Source of the DNA: Elusimicrobiota bacterium
Lineage (GTDB): Bacteria > CG03 > SLGR01 > PWQF01
Assembly: GCA_003558145.1 (NCBI GenBank)
Contig: PWMP01000187.1
Coordinates: forward strand, 1 to 6,304
Direction of reading: 5' to 3'
DNA length: 6,304 nucleotides
Shown in pieces: positions 1-6,304 of this stretch. The notes under the pieces are model-generated. The model was not told where the DNA came from, made no database searches, and was given only the letters and a program-made list of their open reading frames with translations. Made by a program: the position numbers and the translations under genes. How positions within the stretch are numbered: the first letter of the stretch is position 1; each line of letters opens with the position of its first letter.

Positions 1-436
1 CCGTAAAGGGCTTCAAACTGCCCGATATGTGTAAACTCGTGCGCCATCAGATGTTCCAGTTCATCCGGTGACGACATGTAGGGGATTACCAGGCGGTTTT
101 TGAATTTATCAGCAAAACCGAGGGTCCCTTCGCCGACTGCAGCTATTCTGTTTTGCCTGAAATGAGTGTGGGTATTATATATGAAGACTACATTCTTGTC
201 CGGGAATTCCAGGTTGAGAAGATCACTTATATCATCACTGATATGCTCAAGTCTGTTAAGAAGGTTAAGAAAGTATTCTTCGTCCAGTGCATCGTCACCG
301 GATATATAGTTGTAAACTATAAAGTTGGGTGTGTGCGTCTCGTTCCAGCGAAAATTTTCTCTTCTGAGTTGAAAACCGGCATAAAGGTGTTGTGAAGTTA
401 AAAAAAAATCAGAAAGAAAAAATAAAAGTTTTTCAT
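1..436 (-). CDS. Secreted HExxH zinc metallopeptidase, PD40/peptidase-MA-like (N-terminal part; apparent frameshift at T9 run)
   Basis: This is the N-terminal part of a leftward gene that runs off the left edge. The frame encoding the body carries a zinc-peptidase motif HEFTH (residues about 133-137, positions 41-27) followed by IGQFEALYG. The preceding stretch (NVVFIYNTHTHFRQN, then EGTLGFADKFKNRLVIPY) resembles, from memory, the catalytic domain of envelope proteins that carry a TolB/PD40 beta-propeller downstream. His and Glu of HExxH would bind zinc and activate water; the third ligand and any propeller lie outside the window. The body frame has no ATG, GTG or TTG between the stop at 464-462 and Met at 77-75. 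The only sensible start is ATG 436-434, directly after the rpsA stop, but it reads MKNFYFFFLIFF and then stops. One extra T in the run at 400-408 joins it to LTSQHLYA-GFQLRR, giving a good signal peptide with probable cleavage after Ala20. The gene is probably translationally coupled to rpsA. Family assignment is moderately sure; whether the frameshift is real is unknown. Confidence 0.72.
400..408 (-). repeat. Nine-base T homopolymer (coding strand) at a frame break
   Basis: On the minus strand this run reads T9, preceded by GA and followed by AAC. It lies inside the hydrophobic core of the predicted signal peptide of the metallopeptidase gene. Read from the ATG at 436-434 it gives Phe-Phe and then an immediate TAA (400-398). 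Read one base back it gives Phe-Phe-Leu-Thr and enters the open frame of the peptidase. It could be a phase-variable tract, a site of transcriptional slippage or -1 ribosomal slippage (U UUU UUU followed by UAA), a disabling mutation, or a sequencing error. Confidence 0.8.
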
Positions 437-2110
437 TTATTCGTCGTCTTTTTTTAATCCTTTAAATTTTTCGCCCAGGATGTCTTTAATTGAGGCTCCC
501 TGGCCTGCGCCGGGGTCCATATACTTTTCCATATTTTTCTTTTCTTTAGAAACTATGAGGGCTTTTCTGCTTAGCTCGATATATTTCTTCTCAGGATCGT
601 TCTTAATGACTTTCGCTTTAAGGGTGTCTCCCTCTTTAAGTTCTTCCCTGAGGTCGTCGGTTCTTCCCGGATCATAATTTGATATATGGATATAAGCTTC
701 GAGTCCGTTTTCAAGTTCCAGGTAAGTGCCGCCGCGCTGTACTTCTTTGACTTTTGCGTCAACCTCTGATCCTGCAGGGTAGTCATTGTAGGGATTGTCT
801 TCCAGCTGTTTCAGTCCCAAAGAAACTTTCTGTTTATCCGGATCTATGTTAAGTATTTTTGCTTTGACTTTTTGTCCTACTTCCAGAGCTTCGCCGGGAT
901 GGTTTATTTCTTTTTCCCAGGTAATGTCACTGATGTGTATAAGTCCTTCCACTCCCTTCTCAATCATAACGAAAGCGCCGAAGTCGGTAATATGGGTTAT
1001 TTCTCCTTCAAGCACGTTTCCGGCCTGGAATTTTTCAGCGATTTCTTCCCAGGGGTTTGACTGGGTCTGCTTTATGCTGAGAGCCATCTTTTCCCCTTCT
1101 TTTTCAATGGAAATCACTTTTACCTGAACTTCATCACCGTTATTTAAAACCGAGTTGGGATGTTTTACGTTTTCGGTCCAGGAAATTTCTTCAGTCCTGA
1201 CAAGGCCTTCAACACCGGGTTCCAGTTCCACAAAAGCTCCATAGGAAGTAACGCCGGTTATTTTTCCGTCAAAAACTGATTCCACGGAATATTTCTCTTC
1301 TATATTTTCCCACGGATTTGGCATCGTGTCTTTAAGGCTGAGTGAAATCCTGTTGGACTTGGGATTGAAGTTTTTAATTTTAACTTCAACTTCCTGGCCC
1401 ACTTCAAGCATATCTTCAACCCGGTCAACATGCCCCCATGATAATTCGCTTATATGCAGAAGACCGTCTATGCCCCCCAGGTCCACAAATGCGCCGAAAC
1501 TCTTTATTCCGGAAATTACGCCCTTTATAAGTTTACCCGGGTAAAGCTGTTCAAAAAGCTCTTCCCTTTGCCGGCGGACATCTTCCTCGATGGCTTTTTT
1601 CCATGACACGACGACGTTCTTTTTGTCGCGTTCAAAATCTATTATACGGCACGGTACGGTTTCACCAATTACCGAATCAAGGTCCTTGACCATGGGGTAA
1701 CCGACCAGTGAAGCGGGCATAAACGCTTTTACTCCGCTGATATCCGCTATAATACCTCCCTTTATTTTCTTTTCAAGCTTGGCGTCAAGGACAAGTTCTT
1801 CCCTAAATGCTTTTTCTATATCCTCAATTTTCTTTTCAAGTTTAGCTTTTCTGTGCGACAATACAGGGGGGTGCTCATAATCGTGGCTTTTCTTGATAAC
1901 ATAAACTTCGACTTCATCCCCTATGTTTATCTCCTCCCCTTCAAACTCCTCGAGATCTATGACTCCTTCGGCTTTTTGTCCGGTATCGACCAGGACTGCG
2001 CCTTTTTTAGTATCTATGTCAATAATAGTTCCCGTGATAATACGTCCCTGGCTTGTCTGCTGTTCGACATGCCTTACTACATCCTCCATACTTAATTTTT
2101 CTTCTGCCAT
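437..2110 (-). CDS. rpsA: 30S ribosomal protein S1
   Basis: Ribosomal protein S1 binds mRNA on the small subunit and helps unfold and place it for initiation. The 557-residue product has six S1 (OB-fold) repeats at roughly 20-88, 105-173, 190-260, 277-347, 363-433 and 448-515. Repeats 3 to 5 are the most canonical, with SFGAFVDL, SYGAFVEL and DFGAFVMI cores followed by G(I/V)(D/E)GL and the HIS-type loop (VRTEEIS in repeat 4). They are joined by NPWENI- and NPWEEI-type linkers. Repeats 1 and 2 are divergent, as is usual for the ribosome-docking end. Six repeats and this length match the proteobacterial-type S1 rather than the shorter Gram-positive forms. The ATG start at 2110 lies 19 nt after the ispH stop. 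The Shine-Dalgarno AAGGAG (2131-2126) overlaps that stop with a long 15-nt spacing. The gene ends in TAA at 439-437, directly against the ATG of the next gene. Probably co-transcribed from the promoter ahead of ispH. Confidence 0.97.
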   Translation of the reverse strand: MAEEKLSMEDVVRHVEQQTSQGRIITGTIIDIDTKKGAVLVDTGQKAEGVIDLEEFEGEEINIGDEVEVYVIKKSHDYEHPPVLSHRKAKLEKKIEDIEKAFREELVLDAKLEKKIKGGIIADISGVKAFMPASLVGYPMVKDLDSVIGETVPCRIIDFERDKKNVVVSWKKAIEEDVRRQREELFEQLYPGKLIKGVISGIKSFGAFVDLGGIDGLLHISELSWGHVDRVEDMLEVGQEVEVKIKNFNPKSNRISLSLKDTMPNPWENIEEKYSVESVFDGKITGVTSYGAFVELEPGVEGLVRTEEISWTENVKHPNSVLNNGDEVQVKVISIEKEGEKMALSIKQTQSNPWEEIAEKFQAGNVLEGEITHITDFGAFVMIEKGVEGLIHISDITWEKEINHPGEALEVGQKVKAKILNIDPDKQKVSLGLKQLEDNPYNDYPAGSEVDAKVKEVQRGGTYLELENGLEAYIHISNYDPGRTDDLREELKEGDTLKAKVIKNDPEKKYIELSRKALIVSKEKKNMEKYMDPGAGQGASIKDILGEKFKGLKKDDE

Positions 2111-2125
2111 AACCTTTTAAACGTT

Positions 2126-2131
2126 CTCCTT
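2126..2131 (-). promoter_or_regulatory. Shine-Dalgarno of rpsA overlapping the ispH stop
   Basis: AAGGAG on the minus strand overlaps the TAA stop of ispH (2132-2130) and precedes the rpsA ATG by 15 nt, longer than the usual 5 to 9. A second purine stretch, AAAAGG (2118-2113), is only 2 nt from the ATG. The overlap suggests that ribosomes finishing ispH help start rpsA. Confidence 0.55.
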
Positions 2132-2975
2132 ATTTAGATTTTGTTAATTTTTGGATTTTTTTCTCAATTTCCTCAACAATTTCCATGGGAGTTGAAGCTC
2201 CCGTGGCTATACCTATGTTCTCTCTGCCCTTCAATTGGGAGGGCAGGACTTCGGACGGTATCTCAATATGATAAGCGTCGGCCAGCTCCCGTCCCAGTTC
2301 AAAAAGCCTTTTGGTATTTGAACTGTTTTTTCCGCCGACTATGAAAAGAACATCTACTTTTTTTGCAAGTTTTTTTAGCTCTTCCTGCCGGCAAATGGTC
2401 TCCTGGCATATTGTATTATGCATTTCAACCACGTCAAATTTTTTAATTATTTCAAAAACCGTAGCAAAAAACACTTCCCGTCTGTAAGTAGTCTGAGCAA
2501 TAATACCCGTTTTTTTACCGGACGGAATTTTCTTTGCTTCTTTCGGACCCGGCAGGACTATACCCTTGCGTGGCGCCCGTGAAATAATGCCCTTTACTTC
2601 CGGGTGAGTTTTTTTTCCTACAATAAAAACTCTTCCGTACCTCTCCGCCAGCCTGCTGAAAATTTCCTGGGCTTTTTTAACCTTAGGACATGTAGCATCA
2701 ACAATACGGCAATTTTTATTTTCCAGTTCCTTTTCGATATGAAGAGGAATGCCGTGACTTCTTATCAATACGCAGCTCCCGGAACTTATCTTTGCGGGCG
2801 AACCGCTCTGGTCTATTATATTATTTCTTCTTAAATTTTCAACCACCTGAGGATTGTGTATTATAGGGCCTAAAGTATAGATGTTGCCTCCGGCAGAAGC
2901 TTTCCGGGCTTTTTTTATTGCAAGTGTAACTCCGGAACAAAAACCGCAGTAACAGCTTTTTAAAATTTTAGCCAC
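2130..2975 (-). CDS. ispH: 4-hydroxy-3-methylbut-2-enyl diphosphate reductase (IspH/LytB)
   Basis: IspH is the last enzyme of the MEP isoprenoid pathway. It is a cytoplasmic [4Fe-4S] enzyme that reduces HMBPP to IPP and DMAPP. The 281-residue product carries all the expected signatures. The three cluster cysteines are Cys13 (in CGFCSGV), Cys96 (DATCPKV) and Cys190 (NTICQET). Substrate-site residues include His40 (GPIIHN), His74 (RSHG) and the HPEVKG loop with His124 and the proton-donor Glu126. Also present are QTT (161-163), GGKNSSNT (214-221) and ATGASTP (257-263). The length matches compact single-domain IspH. The start is GTG at 2975-2973, giving MAKILKS; no in-frame ATG fits better, and only a weak purine-rich site (AAAGAGAA-like) lies ahead of it. 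It is the first gene of a leftward operon with rpsA. An ispH-rpsA linkage is familiar from Clostridia, where fused forms also exist; here they are separate genes. Confidence 0.97.
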   Translation of the reverse strand: MAKILKSCYCGFCSGVTLAIKKARKASAGGNIYTLGPIIHNPQVVENLRRNNIIDQSGSPAKISSGSCVLIRSHGIPLHIEKELENKNCRIVDATCPKVKKAQEIFSRLAERYGRVFIVGKKTHPEVKGIISRAPRKGIVLPGPKEAKKIPSGKKTGIIAQTTYRREVFFATVFEIIKKFDVVEMHNTICQETICRQEELKKLAKKVDVLFIVGGKNSSNTKRLFELGRELADAYHIEIPSEVLPSQLKGRENIGIATGASTPMEIVEEIEKKIQKLTKSK

Positions 2976-3011
2976 GGCAATTCTCTTTTTCTTTAAGTGT
3001 CATATTGTCAG

Positions 3012-3039
3012 ATTATACAAATTTAATGCTTGTATTCAA
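3012..3039 (-). promoter_or_regulatory. Predicted sigma70-type promoter of the ispH-rpsA operon
   Basis: Reading leftward, a -35 element TTGAAT (3039-3034) is separated by 16 bp from a perfect -10 TATAAT (3017-3012). Initiation would be expected near 3005, leaving a leader of about 30 nt before the GTG of ispH at 2975. The -10 is consensus and the -35 matches four of six positions. Confidence 0.65.
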
Positions 3040-3041
3040 GG

Positions 3042-3092
3042 AATTCTATCTCTTTTGTACTTTTGACAAGCAGGAGTTCTTTCAATAGAATT
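3042..3092. repeat. Possible operator: 8-bp inverted repeat between divergent promoters
   Basis: AATTCTAT (3042-3049) and ATAGAATT (3085-3092) are perfect inverted copies, with centres 43 bp apart (about four helical turns). The right arm covers the -10 of the rightward promoter, and the left arm sits just upstream of the -35 of the leftward promoter. The arms are short and A/T-rich, so chance is a real possibility. No regulator gene is visible in the window. Confidence 0.25.
3063..3091 (+). promoter_or_regulatory. Near-consensus sigma70-type promoter of the large activase/dehydratase gene
   Basis: A perfect -35 TTGACA (3063-3068), a 17-bp spacer and a -10 TAGAAT (3086-3091, five of six matches) lie just ahead of the gene. 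Initiation would fall near 3098, giving a very short leader of about 15 nt that barely contains the ribosome binding site. It lies back to back with the ispH promoter, the two -35 boxes being 23 bp apart. This predicts strong basal expression unless repressed. Confidence 0.75.
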
Positions 3093-3102
3093 ACTAGTTA
3101 AG

Positions 3103-3107
3103 AAGGA
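3103..3107 (+). promoter_or_regulatory. Ribosome binding site fixing the start of the large CDS
   Basis: AAGGA (3103-3107) lies 6 nt before the ATG at 3114-3116, an ideal spacing. Together with the promoter directly upstream it makes the start at 3114 secure. Confidence 0.85.
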
Positions 3108-3113
3108 ATATAT

Positions 3114-6100
3114 ATGAATCATAAAAATAAACGTGCAATAGGTATAGATGCAGGAAAAATAACTTTCAAGGCAGTACTGCTTGAATATGAAGGAAAAGAA
3201 CCGAAAATAAAGGACAGCTATTTCGCCGCACATAAACAGGATATAGAAAAACATTTTCGCCGGCTTGAGCAAATATGGGATATTAAAGAAAGTGACCATG
3301 TAACCGCAACGGGCAAGTTCAGGGAAAATCTTTCGTTTCCTTCAATAGTAGAACGGCCCGCCCAGGAAAGAGCGGCCCGCTTCCTCTATCCTGACAGGGA
3401 CCTTAGTGTCATAAGATTGGGCGGAGGAGGCTTTTCAGTTCTTAATATTGACAGGGCGGGGATGTCCGAATACAGTCAGAATCCCCGCTGTGCAGCCGGG
3501 GCAGGCAGTTTTCTTGATCAGATTTTACGAAGGGTAAACTGCAGCTTAACAGAGGCTGACAGTCTTGCCGCAAATGCGGAGAGCGCAGACATTACCAGGC
3601 GCTGCGGCGTCACAATGAAAACGGATTTTACTCACCTTCTTAATACCGGGCACAGTATAGAAGAAACAGCTGCCGGTGTACTGGACGCATCCGCCAAAAG
3701 CGCTCTTGAACTGGCCCTCAAAAAAGGAATAAAACCCTTAGTTATTCTAACCGGAGGGCTTGCCGGCCTGAAAAGGATAAGAAAAACAATTGAGCGCAAT
3801 TTGCCCGCAGGTGCAAAAATTATAGTTCCGGAAAGTCATCTTTATTTTGAAGCGCTGGGCGCGGCTCTTGAAGGAGTTTCCCATAAGAGCAAGGCAGCCA
3901 GGCGTTCTCCAAAGACTGTAGCTGACCTTAAGTATCTGCCTCCCCTTTCAGATGCGCTGAACAGGGTATGCCGTTTACAATCCTCCGATATCAATGCATC
4001 TCCCGGTTCTGTCATAGCGGGACTTGATATAGGTTCCACCGGCTGCAAAGCGGTATTAATGAAAGGCGCCAGGCCTGGTTTTGAATCGTATACTGAAACT
4101 GCCGGGCGGCCCATTGAGGCAGCGAAAACCCTGCTGAAAAGTATTCCATCCGAACTTTTCTCTATGATTGAAGCTGTCGGAGTTACAGGTTCCGGAAGAG
4201 AAATCGTTTCGGGAGCAATAAAGGCTTCTCTGCCTGAAGGAGTGAGAGAAAGAGTTTTTGTGCTTAATGAAATTGCTGCCCACGCCGCCGGCGCCCATTT
4301 CTATGACAACCGGGTAGATACCGTAGTTGACATAGGCGGTCAGGATGCCAAGTATGTCAAGTTGGACTGCGGCCGTGTCATTGACTCCTGCATGAATACA
4401 GTATGCTCTGCGGGAACCGGTTCGTTTCTGGCCGAACAGTTAAGCAGCCTCGGAATTGAAAATGTCAGCAAATTCGGAAAAATGGCCCTGCAGGCCGAAA
4501 GGGCCGTTGACCTGGGGCAGCACTGTGCAGTATTTATCTCGGAACAAATAGACGAAGCAAAACGAAAAGGAGCGTCCGTTGACGAAATCGTAGCCGGGCT
4601 GTATTATTCAATTGTTCTTAATTACGATAACCGGGTAAAGGCTGGCCGTGAATACGGAAATAGAATTTTCCTTCAGGGTAAGCCGGCAACAAATATCGCA
4701 CTGGCCGCGGCCCTTGCTACCGTTACCGGCCGGGAGATCACTGTGCCCCCTTCTCCGGGAACACCCGGAGCGTTGGGAATAGCCGTTCTTACTGGAAAAG
4801 AACTCGGTAAAAAAATGAAGAATGGGCTTTTTCTGGACCTTAACCGTTTTCTTGAAAGCCACATAGCAGATAGAAAGACCTTCAGGTGCACTTCCAGGGA
4901 CGGCTGTACTGATGGCAACCTCTGCAGCATACACAGAATAAAAATTAATACTGCAGGCGGAGAGAAACTCTTTTTCTGGGGCGGCGCCTGTGATAAGTTT
5001 GAAAGCAGTTCCGAAAAAAAATCTCTCATAGCCCGGGGTCCCGATGCTTTTGCGGAAAGAGAAAAACTTATACGCAGTTATATAAGGCAGATGCCGGTTA
5101 AATCCAAAACAATAGGTATACCGCGCGGGTTGGAAACCGAAGAGATACTACCCTTTTCAGCCGCATTTTTCCGAAACCTGGGCTTTCAGGTAAAGATAAT
5201 AGAAGATGGCGGTATATCTATTCTTGAAAAAGGCGCGGGCCTTTGTGAATCAACTTTCTGCGCTCCGCTGCAGATTCTGGCCGGTCAGGCAAAGCAGCAG
5301 GAAAAAGAAAATTTTATATTTCTTCCCAAAGTTCTTGAAGTTTCATCCAAAAGCAAAGGAGATGCCGGGGGTCGCTGTTATGCCTGCCCTCTTTCGCAGG
5401 CTGCCCCCGATATGCTGTCCCCAAAGCTTAAAACCCGCGTACTCAGCCCGATTCTTAACCTGAAAGGCGGCCTTGAAAAAAACCTTAAAGAGTTTCTTAA
5501 ACTAAAAAAGATACTCGGGGTTTCTTCTTCTGGTATACGTTCGGCCTTCAGGGCAGGCCTTGTTGCACAGCAGTCTTTTTGGCGGGACTGTATCGAATCA
5601 GGCCGCAGAGCCCTTGAATTTGCAGAAAAGAACAAAATTCCGGCGGTTGTTGTTCTGGGTCATCCGTACATAGTTAACGCCCCCCTTATTTCAGCGGGAA
5701 TTCCGGAATCAATCCGTCAAAGCGGGGCAATAGCCATACCTGGATCATGTTATCCGTTTAAAAACGGCGATACTGATTTTAGCCGTATTTTCTGGGGATA
5801 CGGCCGGGATCTGCTTCAGGCATCCCAGAATATAAGGAAAACCGAAGGGGTTTATCCGCTGTGGCTCTCGGTCTATTCCTGCGGGCCGGATAGTTTTTTA
5901 ATTCATTTTTTTCAATACATATGCAGCGGCAAGCCCTATGCCATACTTGAATCCGACGCTTATACGGGACAAGCCGGATTTAAAACCCGTATTGAGGCTT
6001 TTATATACGGCATACAAAATTATAAACCTCTGAAAAGCGAAAATTATTCCGATTTTAAAAATCTTTGCGATACTGTTACGGTTACCGATGCAATGAATAA

Positions 6101-6304
6101 CGGCGGAAAAATACTTATACCCAATATGGGAGAATCCTCGGCCACGGCGGCCGCGGTGCTTAATTCAATAGGCGCCGGGGCCTGCGCCCTTCCTGCAGAT
6201 ACGAAGAAACATCTTGAATTAGGACGCAGATACACATCAGGAAAAGAATGCCTTCCGATGATAATAACACTTGGAGGATTGCTTAATTTTTTGAAAAATA
6301 ATGA
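3114..6304 (+). CDS. Tandem-activase / 2-hydroxyacyl-CoA dehydratase-related fusion protein (3' end outside window)
   Basis: This open frame of 1063 codons has no stop before the window ends. Residues about 8-255 and 302-555 are two BcrA/BadF/HgdC-type ASKHA activase domains. In this family ATP hydrolysis drives electron transfer through a [4Fe-4S] cluster to a 2-hydroxyacyl-CoA dehydratase or aryl-CoA reductase. Domain 2 is canonical: LDIGSTGCKAV (304-314), VTGSGRE (357-363), DIGGQDAK (406-413), cluster-type Cys431 (CSAGTGSF) and Cys471, and GKPATN (522-527). Domain 1 keeps Cys126 (CAAGAGSF) and Cys164 (RCGV) but has GIDAGKITFK and RLGGGGF in place of the nucleotide motifs. A Cys-rich linker (Cys592, 598, 604, 626) and a DUF2229-like part (IGIPRG at 667; Cys711, 716, 755, 758) follow. 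An HgdB/COG3581-like region comes last, with GHPY (849-852), CGPDSF (923-928), a TRIEAF block near 958-963 and TSGKECLP (1041-1048). Relatives recalled are about 1400 residues long, so perhaps a quarter is missing. Substrate unknown; a regulatory or cluster-handling role is also possible. Confidence 0.9.
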   Translation, partial: MNHKNKRAIGIDAGKITFKAVLLEYEGKEPKIKDSYFAAHKQDIEKHFRRLEQIWDIKESDHVTATGKFRENLSFPSIVERPAQERAARFLYPDRDLSVIRLGGGGFSVLNIDRAGMSEYSQNPRCAAGAGSFLDQILRRVNCSLTEADSLAANAESADITRRCGVTMKTDFTHLLNTGHSIEETAAGVLDASAKSALELALKKGIKPLVILTGGLAGLKRIRKTIERNLPAGAKIIVPESHLYFEALGAALEGVSHKSKAARRSPKTVADLKYLPPLSDALNRVCRLQSSDINASPGSVIAGLDIGSTGCKAVLMKGARPGFESYTETAGRPIEAAKTLLKSIPSELFSMIEAVGVTGSGREIVSGAIKASLPEGVRERVFVLNEIAAHAAGAHFYDNRVDTVVDIGGQDAKYVKLDCGRVIDSCMNTVCSAGTGSFLAEQLSSLGIENVSKFGKMALQAERAVDLGQHCAVFISEQIDEAKRKGASVDEIVAGLYYSIVLNYDNRVKAGREYGNRIFLQGKPATNIALAAALATVTGREITVPPSPGTPGALGIAVLTGKELGKKMKNGLFLDLNRFLESHIADRKTFRCTSRDGCTDGNLCSIHRIKINTAGGEKLFFWGGACDKFESSSEKKSLIARGPDAFAEREKLIRSYIRQMPVKSKTIGIPRGLETEEILPFSAAFFRNLGFQVKIIEDGGISILEKGAGLCESTFCAPLQILAGQAKQQEKENFIFLPKVLEVSSKSKGDAGGRCYACPLSQAAPDMLSPKLKTRVLSPILNLKGGLEKNLKEFLKLKKILGVSSSGIRSAFRAGLVAQQSFWRDCIESGRRALEFAEKNKIPAVVVLGHPYIVNAPLISAGIPESIRQSGAIAIPGSCYPFKNGDTDFSRIFWGYGRDLLQASQNIRKTEGVYPLWLSVYSCGPDSFLIHFFQYICSGKPYAILESDAYTGQAGFKTRIEAFIYGIQNYKPLKSENYSDFKNLCDTVTVTDAMNNGGKILIPNMGESSATAAAVLNSIGAGACALPADTKKHLELGRRYTSGKECLPMIITLGGLLNFLKNN

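Noticed and set aside
153..395. Rightward 80-codon open frame with a TTG start
   Set aside because: It is antisense to the metallopeptidase frame, which has a clear family signature (HEFTH and upstream conserved blocks). No ribosome binding site and no recognisable product.
396..436. Possible terminator after rpsA (A/T-rich run)
   Set aside because: There is no GC-rich stem ahead of the T run, and the stretch is better explained as the signal-peptide coding start of the next gene.
795..1127. Rightward 110-codon open frame and several other antisense frames within rpsA
   Set aside because: Low-complexity Ser/Phe-rich translations that mirror the S1 repeats on the other strand. The S1 reading is unambiguous.
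2609..2616. Eight-base homopolymer in ispH as a second frameshift site
   Set aside because: The frame continues correctly through it into the conserved HPEVKG loop, so there is no break here.
3036..3299. Leftward 87-codon Phe/Tyr-rich frame that looks membrane-like
   Set aside because: It overlaps the divergent promoters and the start of the large rightward gene in antisense. Its hydrophobicity comes from A-rich codons on the other strand.
4608..5029. Two overlapping leftward frames of 108 and 118 codons opposite the large gene
   Set aside because: The rightward frame here contains conserved activase blocks (GKPATN, PGTPGALG), and the leftward frames overlap each other in different phases.

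Overview
The window looks like chromosomal DNA from an anaerobic bacterium. The evidence is a very large protein of the 2-hydroxyacyl-CoA dehydratase/activase class, which depends on oxygen-sensitive Fe-S chemistry, next to an Fe-S enzyme of the non-mevalonate (MEP) isoprenoid pathway. A ribosomal protein S1 with six S1 repeats, and a partial secreted metallopeptidase resembling the PD40/beta-propeller peptidases of diderm bacteria, point to a Gram-negative-type cell, possibly from a poorly cultured phylum. The sequence alone does not fix the lineage. Base composition is moderate, with many A/T homopolymer runs.

Layout. The left half (1-2975) is a tight leftward operon. ispH (GTG start at 2975) leads, rpsA follows after 19 nt, and a secreted HExxH metallopeptidase begins at the base immediately after the rpsA stop codon and runs off the left edge. 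The metallopeptidase start (436-434) and its signal peptide are out of frame with the rest of the protein. The break lies in a run of nine T (400-408), and one extra T would restore a perfect secretory N-terminus. The 138-bp intergenic region (2976-3113) carries two back-to-back sigma70-type promoters. One (TTGAAT-16-TATAAT) serves the ispH operon, and one near-consensus promoter (TTGACA-17-TAGAAT) serves the rightward gene.

The right half (3114-6304) is one uninterrupted rightward reading frame of at least 1063 codons that leaves the window. It encodes two tandem BcrA/BadF/HgdC-type ASKHA activase domains, a Cys-rich linker, a DUF2229-like domain and an HgdB/COG3581-like dehydratase-related domain, all in one chain. 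The first activase domain is degenerate in its ATPase motifs but keeps its cluster cysteines; the second is canonical. The chain may therefore act as a single-polypeptide, asymmetric version of the normally homodimeric ATP-driven electron activator. Its substrate cannot be told from this window.

The left operon combines housekeeping functions (isoprenoid precursor synthesis, translation) with an envelope or secreted peptidase. The right gene is a separate, strongly promoted transcription unit. No RNA genes, mobile elements, CRISPR arrays or convincing terminators were found.
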